Position numbers and translations under genes: made by a program | In this document: positions 15,467 through 25,039 of the stretch, piece after piece | How positions within the stretch are numbered: the first letter of the stretch is position 1 | Layout of the letters: each line of letters begins with the position of its first letter | Assembly (NCBI RefSeq): GCF_000484695.1 | Contig: NZ_AXVR01000039.1 | Span: forward strand, 1 to 47,293 | Length of the DNA: 47,293 nucleotides | Source of the DNA: Salinispora cortesiana | GTDB lineage: Bacteria > Actinomycetota > Actinomycetes > Mycobacteriales > Micromonosporaceae | Direction: 5' to 3' | The notes under the pieces: generated by a model | Told to the model about the DNA's origin: nothing | Seen by the model: only the letters and a program-made list of their open reading frames with translations | Databases searched by the model: none

Positions 15467-16806
15467 CCCTCCCCCATCACGATCGTGCCGACAAGAATCG
15501 GCGGCAGGTGCTCTACTGGCGGCTACTGGCCCGGCTCTTCGACCCGACCGAGCAGCCCACGCTGGAAGCGGCGAGCCTGGCCGTGGTCGAGGACCTGGGG
15601 CTGCCCGCCGCGCTGCTGGACCCGGCCGTCTCGGTGGACACTGTGATCCAAATCTACCCGTCGCTCGCCGCGGAGCTGCACGGCCTGCTTACCGCTGCCG
15701 AGCAGGCACCAGCGGCCGACGACGGCGTCACACCGGAACCCGGCCCAGCCGAGGTGCGGCGGGCCGCGCTGGTGTCGAAAGTACTGCTCAACGTATTCGC
15801 CGCCGATACCGGGCCGGTCAACGCCAGCCAGCTGGCCCGATGGCAGTCCGACGCCGGATGGTTCGAGCAGGCGCTCGGTGCCGAGCCGGGCGAGCTACGC
15901 CGGCAGGGCGGGACGGGGCTGGGTGGCACTCTCGCCGCGCTGGAAGCCGACCTGGTACGCCGGATGCACCTACGCGAGGTGCTCGCCGACCCGGTGCTGG
16001 CCAGCCAGCTCACCCCGAGCATGTCGCTGATCGAGCAGCTGCTGCGGGACAAGGCGAACCTGTCCGGAACGGCCCTGGCCAACGCCAAGGCGCTGATCCG
16101 TCGGTTTGTCGACGACGTCGCCGAGGTGCTGCGTACGCAGGTGGAGCAGACCAGCGTCGGAACCATCGACCGGTCGGTGCCGCCGAAGCGGGTGTTCCGT
16201 AACCTCGACCTGGATCGCACCATCTGGCAGAACCTGACCAACTGGAGCCCCGAGGATCAGCGGCTCTACGTCGACCGCCTCTACTACCGGCACACCGCCC
16301 GCCGTACGACGCCGGCTCGGCTGATCGTGGTGGTGGACCAGTCCGGCTCGATGGTCGACTCAATGGTCAACTGCACGATCCTGGCGTCGATCTTCGCCGG
16401 GCTACCCAAGGTGGATGTGCATCTGATCGCGTACGACACGCAGGCGCTGGACCTGACCCCATGGGTGCGCGACCCGTTCGAGGTGTTGCTGCGCACCAAG
16501 CTGGGCGGCGGCAACGACGGTCCGGTCGCCATGGCGATGGCGCGGCCCAAGATCGCCGAACCACGGAACACCGTCCTGGTGTGGATTTCGGACTTCTACG
16601 AGTTCGACCGTTCGCAGCCGTTGTTCGACGGCATCGAGGCCGTACACCGTTCCGGCGTGCGATTCATCCCCGTTGGCTCAGTCAACAGCTCCGGCCAACA
16701 GAGCGTCAATCCCTGGTTCCGGCAACGCTTCAAGGACCTGGGCACCCCCGTGATCTCGGGCCACATCCGCAAACTCGTCTTCGAGCTCAAGAGCTTTCTC
16801 ACCTAG
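15463..16806 (+). CDS. VWA (CoxE-like) protein, module A (YehP-type)
   Basis: A 447-residue cytoplasmic protein with a helical N-terminal part and a C-terminal von Willebrand A domain from about residue 285. The metal site (MIDAS) shows Asp292-x-Ser-Gly-Ser (VVVDQSGSM) and Asp377 (WISDFYEF). The middle residue in LGGGND (351) is Asn, where module B and most VWA domains have Thr. VWA domains act as client or partner arms for MoxR-type AAA+ ATPases, and the AAA gene follows after 15 bases. The C-terminal end, with GVRFIPVGSVNSSGQQ and LGTPVISG, completes the Rossmann-like fold. Its start overlaps the previous stop. Confidence 0.85.
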   Translation: MTLPHHDRADKNRRQVLYWRLLARLFDPTEQPTLEAASLAVVEDLGLPAALLDPAVSVDTVIQIYPSLAAELHGLLTAAEQAPAADDGVTPEPGPAEVRRAALVSKVLLNVFAADTGPVNASQLARWQSDAGWFEQALGAEPGELRRQGGTGLGGTLAALEADLVRRMHLREVLADPVLASQLTPSMSLIEQLLRDKANLSGTALANAKALIRRFVDDVAEVLRTQVEQTSVGTIDRSVPPKRVFRNLDLDRTIWQNLTNWSPEDQRLYVDRLYYRHTARRTTPARLIVVVDQSGSMVDSMVNCTILASIFAGLPKVDVHLIAYDTQALDLTPWVRDPFEVLLRTKLGGGNDGPVAMAMARPKIAEPRNTVLVWISDFYEFDRSQPLFDGIEAVHRSGVRFIPVGSVNSSGQQSVNPWFRQRFKDLGTPVISGHIRKLVFELKSFLT

Positions 16807-16821
16807 GAGTCCAACCCCCTC

Positions 16822-17934
16822 ATGTCTGAGATGCTGCGTGCCCCCGTTGAGGTCAAGTACGCCGACGAACTCGACTACCTGGCGTCGGTCGACGCCGATC
16901 CGAAGCCGTTTTCCTGGCGGCTCAGCCCACGCATGGTCCGGCTGTTCGTCCTCGGCTCCGAACGCGCCGACGGCCTGGACCGGGTGATCCCGCAGAAGTG
17001 GTTCGGCGACCGCAGCTTCGTCGAACGCAGCATCGTCACCCTGGCCTCTGACCGGGGTCTGCTGCTCATCGGTGATCCCGGCACCGGCAAGAGCTGGCTG
17101 GCCGAGCTGTTAGCCGCCGCGATCTGCCGCAACTCCACGCTGGTGGTGCAGGGCACCGCCGGCACCACCGAGGACCACATCAAGTACTCGTGGAACGTGT
17201 CCATGGTCATCGGCCAGGGGCAATCCCGAAAGTCGATGATCCCGTCACCGATCATGACCGCGATGGAACAGGGCGTTATCGGCCGCTTCGAGGAGCTGAC
17301 CCGCTCCACCAGCGACGTGCAGGACGCGCTGATCTCCATCCTGTCGGAGAAGTACGTATCGATTCCGGAGCTGGACCACGACAACATCGTTTTTGCCAAG
17401 CCGGGCTTTTCCATCATCGCGACCGCAAACAGCCGCGACCGTGGGGTCAACGACCTGTCCTCGGCGCTGAAGCGACGATTCAATTTCGTCCGGATCCCAG
17501 TGGTGACCAACAAACGCAGCGAGGCAGAGATCGTCCGGTTCCGCACCGAGGAACTGCTGCGCCGGCACCGCATTGAGGTGGAGGTGCCGCCCACCCTGCT
17601 GGACATCCTGCTGCAGAGCTTCGCCGACCTGCGTACCGCTGCTGCGGGGGCGACCAGTGACGACGAGAAGCTCGAGTCGGCGCTGTCCACGGCGGAGCAG
17701 ATCGGTGTGTTGGAGGACGCAATCCTGCACAGCCAGTTCTTCGGCGACCGGGCGCTGCGTGCCGAAACCCTGGCCGGGTCGCTGATGGGGTCGTTGGCCC
17801 GGCGGAGCCCGGAGGACCTGGCGATCCTCAACAAGTACCTGCACGGGGTGGTGGAGCCTCGGGCCAAGCAGGACGGCGGTGGTTGGGAGGGCTTCCTCGA
17901 CGGTGGCCGCCAAGCGATCGCCGCGTTGTCGTGA
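16822..17934 (+). CDS. MoxR-like AAA+ ATPase, module A (YehL-type)
   Basis: A 370-residue AAA+ ATPase. Walker A is GDPGTGKS at 84-91. The Walker B position is GRFEEL at about 154-159, with Phe-Glu-Glu instead of the usual D-E. Sensor 1 is IATANSRDRGVND, and the arginine motif SALKRRFNF follows. The C-terminal part is a helical lid. MoxR ATPases act as chaperone-like remodelling machines with VWA partners. The preceding TAGGAGTCC gives a ribosome binding site. The same motifs recur in the module B ATPase, so the two are paralogues; this one is a little shorter at the N-terminus. Its stop overlaps the DUF5682 start (GTGA). Confidence 0.9.
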   Translation: MSEMLRAPVEVKYADELDYLASVDADPKPFSWRLSPRMVRLFVLGSERADGLDRVIPQKWFGDRSFVERSIVTLASDRGLLLIGDPGTGKSWLAELLAAAICRNSTLVVQGTAGTTEDHIKYSWNVSMVIGQGQSRKSMIPSPIMTAMEQGVIGRFEELTRSTSDVQDALISILSEKYVSIPELDHDNIVFAKPGFSIIATANSRDRGVNDLSSALKRRFNFVRIPVVTNKRSEAEIVRFRTEELLRRHRIEVEVPPTLLDILLQSFADLRTAAAGATSDDEKLESALSTAEQIGVLEDAILHSQFFGDRALRAETLAGSLMGSLARRSPEDLAILNKYLHGVVEPRAKQDGGGWEGFLDGGRQAIAALS

Positions 17935-20753
17935 CCGCGCCCGATGCAGGTGGTCCCTTCACTGGTCTGCGCCACCAGCTCACCGCCGCCGCCACTGCCT
18001 TCGCCGACTCTCCGGACACCCTCACCGGCATCCTCGCGGGCATGGTTGACGACGTCGACCGGGCCCTCGCCGTGCCGCTGGAGATCTTCCCGGTGTGCCA
18101 CCACTCGCCGGCCTCCGCGCTGGCCATGGTGCGCCGGCTGCGTGAGAAGCAGCCCCGGGTGATCTATCTGGAACTCTGCGAGGACCTGCAACCACTGCTG
18201 GGTGAACTGGGCAACTGCCGGCTTCCGGTGGCGGTGCAGGCCTTCGCCTCCGAGCTAGCGGGGCATCCGAGCGAGTGGGGTCCGCTCAGCGTCGTCGCAC
18301 CGATCACCGAGGCCTCCGCCGAATACCAGGCAATCGTGTACGCCTTCCAGACACCTGGAGTCGAACTGGTGCTGGTGGACCGCTCCACCGACCACGTTTT
18401 CCAGTGGCTGCCCCGCACCCCTGAAGCCCAGCCAGACGGCGCCCTTCAGATGGGCGCGGGGGGCGGCCGGCCCGGTGACGACGCTGCCCTGCACGGTGAC
18501 GCGGTGGGCGTGGAGATCGGTGACCTGCGCCCCGGCTTCGCGGAACTGGAGGCGTACCTGCTGCACCATGGCAAGGTGCGGCACTGGTCGGAGTGGTGGG
18601 ACCAGTACGTCGAGCAGCCCCTTGCCGACGCGGACCATGACACCTACCGGCAGGTGATGGTCCTCATCGGCAGCCTGTTCCGCCGGCTGCGCCCGGCTCG
18701 CTCCGAGCGGCTGGACCGCGACGAGGACCGTGAGCGGTACATGTGGACGCGAATGCGCGAACACCTCGCCACCTCCGGCATTGACCCGAGCCACTGCCTC
18801 TACATTTGCGGCGCCTTCCACGCCGCCAGTCAGGTTGAGCAGTTCGGCCTCGCCTCCGACGCCCCCGGCTACGAAATCAGCCCCCGCACCGGCACCCGCT
18901 GGCGGTACGGGCTGATCCCATCCAGCCATTCCGCCATTGAGGCGCAGTTCGGCCTGGCCCCCGGCTCGGTCTCCATCGCCGCGGCGACCTGGACGAAAGC
19001 GTTGAAGCGCTCGGGTCTCACCCCGTACCGCCTGGATGGGCAGCGCGGCACCCGCACTCGCGGCCGGGGCGGACGGGACACCGCCGGACCTGCCACCGGT
19101 CCCACCGACCGGCTCTCCGGACTTCTCGCCGCACCACCCGCGCTCAACGGCATCGACGAGGCGGAACTCCGCGGCTGGTGTGTCGACATCGTCCGACTCG
19201 CCCGACGCAACGGCTACCTCGCCAGCACCGCCGACGCGATCGCCGTCTACGAGACCTCCATCCTCCTCGCCGGCCTACGCAACCGGGCCCGCCCCACCCC
19301 GTACGACTTCGCCGACGCCGCGGTCACCTGCATCGAGAAGGACGTCGTCCCCGGCCGGCGGGACGTCCGCCGGCTCTGCGAGATCCTGCTCGGCGGCGAC
19401 CGAGTCGGCCGGGTCGGCTACGAGGCCCTCCCACCGCTGGCCCGCGACGTCCTCGAACGTCTCCGCCCACTCGGCTTGGACCTGGAGAAGCGGACTGTCC
19501 AGCGGGCCCTGCTCGACCTACACGCCGACTCCCGGCTGGCGCCCTGTTCCGATCTGCTCTGGATGCTGCGCTACCTGCTTCCGCACGATGCGGTTCGTCC
19601 CATCATGGGAGAGCGGCGGCTGGGCCAACGATCTATCCAGGAGAGTTGGGATGTCGCACTCGGCCGTAACCAACGGGCCCTGATCGAGCTGGGCTACGAG
19701 GGCGTCACCGTGGAGCAGGTGCTGGAGCAGCGGCTGCGTCGCGCGATACGCGGGCCGCAGGCGACCGCTGCCGGAGCATTGGCGGCCATCGAGGACGCCA
19801 TCCGACTGCTCGACAGTCCCCGTCTGGTCGACGAACTCGGCGCCCGGGCCGTGGAGCTGCTCGCCACCGAACGCACTGTCGACGACGCCCCAAACGTGCT
19901 GCGCCGCATCCGCCGGCTACTGGCCCACCACCGTGCCACTGCGACGGCTCTGCCAGCCTGGTGCGAGGCGTTCGTGGCCGCCGGCTACACGCACTACTGC
20001 ACCCTGCTGCCGACCGCGTTCGTCGACGAGCAGGCTGGGGTCCGGCAGGTCGGCGCCATGCTCGGCTTCCTGTTCAGCATGGAGAACCTGGCGTTGTCCA
20101 TCGGCTGCGACCGGACGCAGCTCGAACTCGCCGTTGCCCAGGCGCACCCGGAGGCACCCGCCAAGGTGGCCCTGCACTGGGCAGCCCGACACCAGCTGGG
20201 TTTGCTGCCCCTCACCGAGTTGCGCGACTGCTGCGCCGAGCTGCTGGCCAACCCGCTGGTGGTGCCGATCTTCCCGCAGTACCTCTCCGGCTTCGTACAG
20301 GCCCTCGACCCGGTACCCGGGCTGGCATCGTTCGTCGTCGAGCTGATGTCGACGGCCTTCGCTCAGCTGCCCGACCCAATCCTGCTGCCCTGGCTACCCA
20401 CTCTCATCACCACACTGCGCGAGCACGGCCCGGAGCTGGTGCCACTGCTGATCCGCGAGGCGGCACACACCTTCCCCGGCGCCCTGCCCGCGCTGGACAG
20501 CTGGGTGCCACCCTGGGCCACAGCCACCCCGGCGCCGGCGCCTCCGGTCGTGCCGGCGGGGCCGGTCGTCGGCCTGCTGACCGACAATCCCGATTCCGTG
20601 GACGCGATCGCCGCGCTGCTTGGCTGCTCCGACCCGTGGCAACGGCACGACCAACCCGGTCGCAGCGCGGTAGCGGCACTTCTCGCCCGGTATCCGGATA
20701 CCGCGGCAGCCGTGGTAGACCTCCTGTCGGTAGATCGGGCGACTGCGCAGTAG
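17931..20753 (+). CDS. DUF5682 protein, module A (YehM-type)
   Basis: A 940-residue protein. The N-terminal 300 residues have the spaced motifs of the TraB/EreA/ChaN-like fold seen in DUF5682: His57-His58-Ser-Pro (VCHHSPASA), Glu81/Glu84 in YLELCEDL and His297 in GAFHAAS. These could form a hydrolase or metal site. The remaining 600 residues are helical, rich in Leu and Arg, and end in a proline-rich linker (ATPAPAPPVVPAGPV) with a short C-terminal domain. It is about 180 residues longer than the module B version, with an insertion near residues 165-190 (QPDGALQMGAGGGRPGDDAA). GTG 17931 overlaps the AAA stop. Function is unknown; it is a core member of the yehL-type gene set. Confidence 0.82.
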   Translation: MTAPDAGGPFTGLRHQLTAAATAFADSPDTLTGILAGMVDDVDRALAVPLEIFPVCHHSPASALAMVRRLREKQPRVIYLELCEDLQPLLGELGNCRLPVAVQAFASELAGHPSEWGPLSVVAPITEASAEYQAIVYAFQTPGVELVLVDRSTDHVFQWLPRTPEAQPDGALQMGAGGGRPGDDAALHGDAVGVEIGDLRPGFAELEAYLLHHGKVRHWSEWWDQYVEQPLADADHDTYRQVMVLIGSLFRRLRPARSERLDRDEDRERYMWTRMREHLATSGIDPSHCLYICGAFHAASQVEQFGLASDAPGYEISPRTGTRWRYGLIPSSHSAIEAQFGLAPGSVSIAAATWTKALKRSGLTPYRLDGQRGTRTRGRGGRDTAGPATGPTDRLSGLLAAPPALNGIDEAELRGWCVDIVRLARRNGYLASTADAIAVYETSILLAGLRNRARPTPYDFADAAVTCIEKDVVPGRRDVRRLCEILLGGDRVGRVGYEALPPLARDVLERLRPLGLDLEKRTVQRALLDLHADSRLAPCSDLLWMLRYLLPHDAVRPIMGERRLGQRSIQESWDVALGRNQRALIELGYEGVTVEQVLEQRLRRAIRGPQATAAGALAAIEDAIRLLDSPRLVDELGARAVELLATERTVDDAPNVLRRIRRLLAHHRATATALPAWCEAFVAAGYTHYCTLLPTAFVDEQAGVRQVGAMLGFLFSMENLALSIGCDRTQLELAVAQAHPEAPAKVALHWAARHQLGLLPLTELRDCCAELLANPLVVPIFPQYLSGFVQALDPVPGLASFVVELMSTAFAQLPDPILLPWLPTLITTLREHGPELVPLLIREAAHTFPGALPALDSWVPPWATATPAPAPPVVPAGPVVGLLTDNPDSVDAIAALLGCSDPWQRHDQPGRSAVAALLARYPDTAAAVVDLLSVDRATAQ

Positions 20754-20760
20754 CGCGGAA

Positions 20761-21633
20761 GTGAAAGCCCATGTGGTGGGCTTCGACGAACGGCTCAAGC
20801 CGTACGTGCGGGACGCTGACGGCAAGCGGCGCAAGGATCTGCCGAAGCCGGGAGTCAAGGACGACCCTGCCCTCGCGCCCGCTGCATACCAGCGGTTCGG
20901 CGGGCTGAAGAAGGACGTCCGTACCATCGCCAGCGAGCAGATCCGCCGGCTGGAGCAGGCGATGGTGACGCAGCGACGGTGGACGGGCGCCGAGTTCCGT
21001 CAGCTCTTCGTGGGGCACCCACTGGTGTGGCACCTGGTACGGCGGTTGGTGTGGGGGCGGTACGACGAGCGGGGCGAGCTGGTCGGTGCCCTGCGGGTGG
21101 CCGAAGACCGAACATTCGCCGATGTCGACGACGACCCGGTGTCGCTTCCCGACGACGCCGTGGTCGGTGTCGCCCACCCGGTGCAGCTGGCCGATGCCGT
21201 GGCCGCCTGGGGCGAGGTGTTCGCCGACTACGAAATTCTGCAACCGTTCCCGCAACTCGGCCGGGACGTACACACGCTGGCCGAGACGGAGCTGACAGCG
21301 CACCGGCTGACCCGGTTCGAGGGGATCACCGTGCACGTGGGCAAGCTCCTCGGCCTGGAGCGCCGTGGGTGGCACCGGACGTCGCCGGAGGACGGCGGGG
21401 TCCAGGGCTGTGTCGAGCGCGAACTGCCCGGCGGGGGCGCTGTCGTGATCGGGCTCGACCCGGGCATCGTCGTCGGCCTGGTTGACGAGTTCGTTGACCA
21501 GAAGCTGGACGAGATCTGGGTGCGGCGCGCCCAGGACAGCTACTGGGGCAACGCACGGGTGGCGTCGTTCGGCGACCTGGACCCGGTTTCCGCTTCCGAG
21601 AACATCCGTGACCTTGAGGAGATCACCGAATGA
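20761..21633 (+). CDS. DUF4132 protein, truncated (YehI/MolR-type C-terminal domain)
   Basis: A 290-residue protein that matches only the C-terminal domain of DUF4132 proteins. Diagnostic segments are KPYVRDADGKRRKDLPKPG, LKKDVRTIASEQIRRLEQAM, RRWTGAEFRQLF, the acidic LRVAEDRTFADVDDDPV and NIRDLEEIT at the end. Full DUF4132 proteins such as E. coli YehI have about 1200 residues, so roughly 900 N-terminal residues are missing. The reading frame nevertheless starts cleanly (GTG 20761, seven bases after the previous stop) and ends with an ATGA overlap into the next gene, so it may still be expressed as a stand-alone domain. It sits exactly between the two modules and may serve both. Confidence 0.8.
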   Translation: MKAHVVGFDERLKPYVRDADGKRRKDLPKPGVKDDPALAPAAYQRFGGLKKDVRTIASEQIRRLEQAMVTQRRWTGAEFRQLFVGHPLVWHLVRRLVWGRYDERGELVGALRVAEDRTFADVDDDPVSLPDDAVVGVAHPVQLADAVAAWGEVFADYEILQPFPQLGRDVHTLAETELTAHRLTRFEGITVHVGKLLGLERRGWHRTSPEDGGVQGCVERELPGGGAVVIGLDPGIVVGLVDEFVDQKLDEIWVRRAQDSYWGNARVASFGDLDPVSASENIRDLEEITE

Positions 21634-22766
21634 GCGCGGGTAGTGGGCGAACGACGGGCGCGGCGGGCGCCGACGGCGACGCGACGCCCCGGATGCAACG
21701 GCCGCCGGCCGAGATGCGCTACGCCGACGAGTTGGCGCGGCTGCGCGCCGAGGACACCGCGGAGCGGCCGCCCGGCTGGGCGCTGAGCCTGCAGGCGGCC
21801 CGGCGGTTCATTCTCGGTGACGAGCGGGCCGGCATTCGTCGCAAGTTCGTCGGTGACCCGTCGCTGATCGACCGCGCCCTGGTCACCCTCGCCACCAGTC
21901 GCGGCCTCATGCTCGTCGGCGAGCCGGGCACCGCCAAGTCGCTGCTGTCGGAGCTGCTGGCCGCCGCGGTCAGCGGAGACTCCACGTTGACCATCCAGGG
22001 CGGCGCGGCGACAACCGAGGATCAGATCAAGTACTCGTGGAACTACGCCCTGCTTGTCGCCGAGGGCCCGTCCCGGCGGTCCCTGGTGCCGGCGCCGCTG
22101 TTGCGGGGCATGGCGGAGGGCGGGGTGGTCCGGTTCGAAGAGATCACCCGCTGTCCCCTGGAGGTGCAGGACTGCCTGCTGTCGCCGCTGTCCGACCGGG
22201 TACTCGCGCTGCCGGAGCTGACCGGCGACGACGCGATGGTCTTCGCCCAGGAGGGATTCAACGTCATCGCCACGGCGAATACCCGTGACCGTGGTGTCAA
22301 CGACATGAGCTCTGCGCTCAAGCGCCGGTTCAACTTCGAGACGGTCTTCCCGATCGCCGACTTCGACACCGAACTGACGCTGGTCGTCACCGAGGCGGGC
22401 GAGCTGCTCCGTCGCTCCGGGGTGACCGCCGAGCCCCGGCGCGACGTTCTCGAGGTGCTGGTTCCCGCCTTCCGCGAGCTGCGCGTCGGCCAGACGTCCC
22501 GCGGCGACGCGATGGAGCCCCTGTCGGCCGTGATGAGCACCGCGGAGGCGGTGTCGGTCGCCCACGCCGTCGGGCTACGCGGCTGGTTCCTGCGGGGCGA
22601 ACCGGGCACGGCCGCCGACCTCGTGTCGTGCCTCGCCGGCACGGCCGCCAAGGACAACCCCGACGACCTGGCCCGGCTGCGGCGCTACCTCGAGCAGCAG
22701 GCCAGTCGGCACGCCGGCGGGCAGTGGAAGGAGCTGCACACCGCCCGGCACCTGCTGCCCGGCTGA
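21630..22766 (+). CDS. MoxR-like AAA+ ATPase, module B (YehL-type)
   Basis: A 378-residue paralogue of the module A ATPase. Walker A is GEPGTAKS at 97-104. The Walker B position is RFEEI at 168-172 (again FEE), sensor 1 is IATANTRDRGVND, and the arginine motif SALKRRFNFE follows. The N-terminal leader is Gly/Asp-rich and low in complexity. The middle differs most, for example ITRCPLEVQDCLLSPLSDRV against LTRSTSDVQDALISILSEKY. The length is very close to E. coli YehL. The start overlaps the DUF4132 stop (ATGA) and the stop overlaps the DUF5682 start (TGATG), showing strict co-expression. Confidence 0.9.
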   Translation: MSAGSGRTTGAAGADGDATPRMQRPPAEMRYADELARLRAEDTAERPPGWALSLQAARRFILGDERAGIRRKFVGDPSLIDRALVTLATSRGLMLVGEPGTAKSLLSELLAAAVSGDSTLTIQGGAATTEDQIKYSWNYALLVAEGPSRRSLVPAPLLRGMAEGGVVRFEEITRCPLEVQDCLLSPLSDRVLALPELTGDDAMVFAQEGFNVIATANTRDRGVNDMSSALKRRFNFETVFPIADFDTELTLVVTEAGELLRRSGVTAEPRRDVLEVLVPAFRELRVGQTSRGDAMEPLSAVMSTAEAVSVAHAVGLRGWFLRGEPGTAADLVSCLAGTAAKDNPDDLARLRRYLEQQASRHAGGQWKELHTARHLLPG

Positions 22767-25039
22767 TGGGAGCCACCTTCATCGGCGTGCGCCACCACAG
22801 CCCGGCCTGCGCCCGGCTCGTCGCCGCGACAATCTCGGCACTACGGCCGGCGTACGTGCTGGTCGAAGGACCAGTGGACATGAACGGCCGGCTCGACGAA
22901 CTGCTACTCGAGCACGAGCTGCCCGTCGCGGTCTTCACAAGCTACCGCGATGCGGAACGGCAGCATGCCTCCTGGGCGCCGTTCTGCGCGTACTCCCCGG
23001 AGTGGGTCGCGCTGACCACGGGCCGCGAGGTGGGTGCCCAGCTGCGCTTCATCGACCTGCCCGCCTGGCATCCCGCATTCGCCGGACGGCGTAACCGCTA
23101 CGCGGACGCTGAGCAGCGGTACGCCGAGGTGATGGAGTCGCTGTGCCGCACGTTCGCGGCCGACAACGTCGACACGCTGTGGGACCACCTGTTCGAGGTC
23201 CCCCCGGCCGACGGCCTCGCCGAGCGGCTCGCCGTCTACTTCGACCTGGTCCGCGGCGAGTCGACGGCCGGTCCGGAGGACGCCGCGCGGGAGGCGTACA
23301 TGGCCCGGTGGGTGCGGGCGGCCGTCGCCGACGCCGGGGACCGGCCGGTCGTGGTCGTCACCGGCGGGTTTCACCGGCCGGCACTTATCCAGCTCAGCGC
23401 CACCAGCGACAGCGCCCCGGTCGACCTCGGCTGGCCGCAGACGCCGGAGCTCCCGGCCACAGCGGCCGGCGGCAGCTACCTGGTGCCGTACTCGTTCCGC
23501 CGGCTCGACGCCTTCGACGGCTACCAGTCCGGGATGCCGTCGCCCGACTACTACCAGCGGCTCTGGGACATCGGCCCGGAGTCCGCCGCGGACCAGTTGA
23601 TGGCCGCGGTGGTCGGGCGGCTGCGGGAACGGCGACAGGCGGTGTCGACGGCGGACCTGATCGCGGCGCGCGTCTCGGCGGAGGGGCTCGCCCGGGTACG
23701 CGGCCACCGGCACCTCGCCCGGGTCGACGTTCTCGACGGGCTGGCCGCCACACTGGTCAACGAGGCGCTCGACGTGCCCCTGCCCTGGTCGACCCGGGGC
23801 ACCCTGCGCACGGGCACCCATCCCGCGATAGTCGAGATGGTCGCCGCCCTCAGCGGCGACCGCGTCGGCCGGCTGCATCCGTCGACCCCACTGCCGCCGC
23901 TGGTGCACCACGCCGAGGCCGATCTGGAGCGGCACGGGCTCGACCGGCCCGGCGACGTATCCCTGAAGCTGACCGACCCAACCGACCTGGAGCGCAGCCG
24001 GATCCTGCACCGGCTGCGAGTCCTGCGGATCCCCGGCTTCACCCGGCACGCCGGCCCCACCACCGGCATCGACCCGGTCCTCGACGAGGAGTGGAGCGTA
24101 CGCGCCGACGACAACCGCCTGCCGGCCCTCATCGAGGGCGGCGGCTACGGCCCGACGCTCGATGAGGCAGCGGCCGCGGTGCTGGCGGATCGGATCGCCG
24201 CCGCCCGGGGTGACATGGAACAGCTGGCCGCCGCCCTGTTCGGCGCGGCCCTGTGCGGCAGCGGTCAGGTCTCCGACCGGGTGCTGCACGACGTCGCCGG
24301 GGCGGTCGCCGCCGCACCCGAGGTGGGACCCGTCGGCCGGGTGCTGGCCGTCGTCCTCGCGTTGTGGCGCCACGACCACCTGCTGGGCACCGCTGGCAGC
24401 GGAACGCTGGGCGCGGTCGTCAAAGCCGGGGTAGAGCGGGTCCTGTGGCTCGCCGAGGGGGTTCACGGCGGGGCGGCGCCCGCCGAGCCGGCGCGGATCG
24501 ACGCGCTGGTGGCGGCCCGCGATGCCCTCGTGCACGCCCGGTCCGCGCTCGGGCTCGACCGCGAAGCGGCCCTGGCCGTGGCAGCCCGGATCGCCAGCAA
24601 CGCGCACGTGCCGCCGGACCTCCGCGGGGCGGCGTTCGGCTTCGCCTGGTCGCTGGGCGCCCAGGTCGAGCCGGTACGCGCCGTGCGCGGCGCGTTCGCC
24701 CCGGCTTCGGTCGGTGACTGGCTCGCCGGGATGTTCGCGCTGGCCCGCGAGGGGGTCCTCGCGGCCAACGGGGTCCTCGACCTGCTCGACGAGCTGCTCA
24801 GTGGGATGGGCGAGCAGGAGTTCCTCATCGCCCTGCCGGCGCTGCGCCAAGCGTTCGCGTACTTCCCACCCCGGGAACGCGAGACGATCGCCCGGCACGT
24901 GCTGGCCCGGCGCGGCGTCGCCGGGTCGGGCCGGGCGCTGCTGCGGCTGCCCATCGCACCCGACGTGGTCGCGGCCGGCCGCGCCCTCGACGAACGAGTC
25001 GACGCGCTGCTCGCCCGGGAAGGACTGATGGGCACGTGA
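22766..25039 (+). CDS. DUF5682 protein, module B (YehM-type)
   Basis: A 757-residue protein, practically the length of E. coli YehM. The N-terminal domain carries His10-His11-Ser-Pro (GVRHHSPACA), Glu34 (VLVEGPVD) and His203 (TGGFHRPAL). This is the same set as in module A and resembles the metal or catalytic residues of the EreA/TraB/ChaN-like fold. The rest is a long helical region without recognisable motifs. The start is ATG 22766, inside the stop of the ATPase gene; an open frame upstream is only its shadow. It is a core component of unknown activity; a peptidase or esterase role is inference. Confidence 0.84.
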   Translation: MGATFIGVRHHSPACARLVAATISALRPAYVLVEGPVDMNGRLDELLLEHELPVAVFTSYRDAERQHASWAPFCAYSPEWVALTTGREVGAQLRFIDLPAWHPAFAGRRNRYADAEQRYAEVMESLCRTFAADNVDTLWDHLFEVPPADGLAERLAVYFDLVRGESTAGPEDAAREAYMARWVRAAVADAGDRPVVVVTGGFHRPALIQLSATSDSAPVDLGWPQTPELPATAAGGSYLVPYSFRRLDAFDGYQSGMPSPDYYQRLWDIGPESAADQLMAAVVGRLRERRQAVSTADLIAARVSAEGLARVRGHRHLARVDVLDGLAATLVNEALDVPLPWSTRGTLRTGTHPAIVEMVAALSGDRVGRLHPSTPLPPLVHHAEADLERHGLDRPGDVSLKLTDPTDLERSRILHRLRVLRIPGFTRHAGPTTGIDPVLDEEWSVRADDNRLPALIEGGGYGPTLDEAAAAVLADRIAAARGDMEQLAAALFGAALCGSGQVSDRVLHDVAGAVAAAPEVGPVGRVLAVVLALWRHDHLLGTAGSGTLGAVVKAGVERVLWLAEGVHGGAAPAEPARIDALVAARDALVHARSALGLDREAALAVAARIASNAHVPPDLRGAAFGFAWSLGAQVEPVRAVRGAFAPASVGDWLAGMFALAREGVLAANGVLDLLDELLSGMGEQEFLIALPALRQAFAYFPPRERETIARHVLARRGVAGSGRALLRLPIAPDVVAAGRALDERVDALLAREGLMGT

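Noticed and set aside
13957..15480. 507-codon minus-strand open frame over the SWIM-partner gene
   Set aside because: Its composition is almost entirely Ser/Ala/Thr/Arg, the signature of an antisense frame in GC-rich DNA; the plus-strand gene has coupled start and stop.
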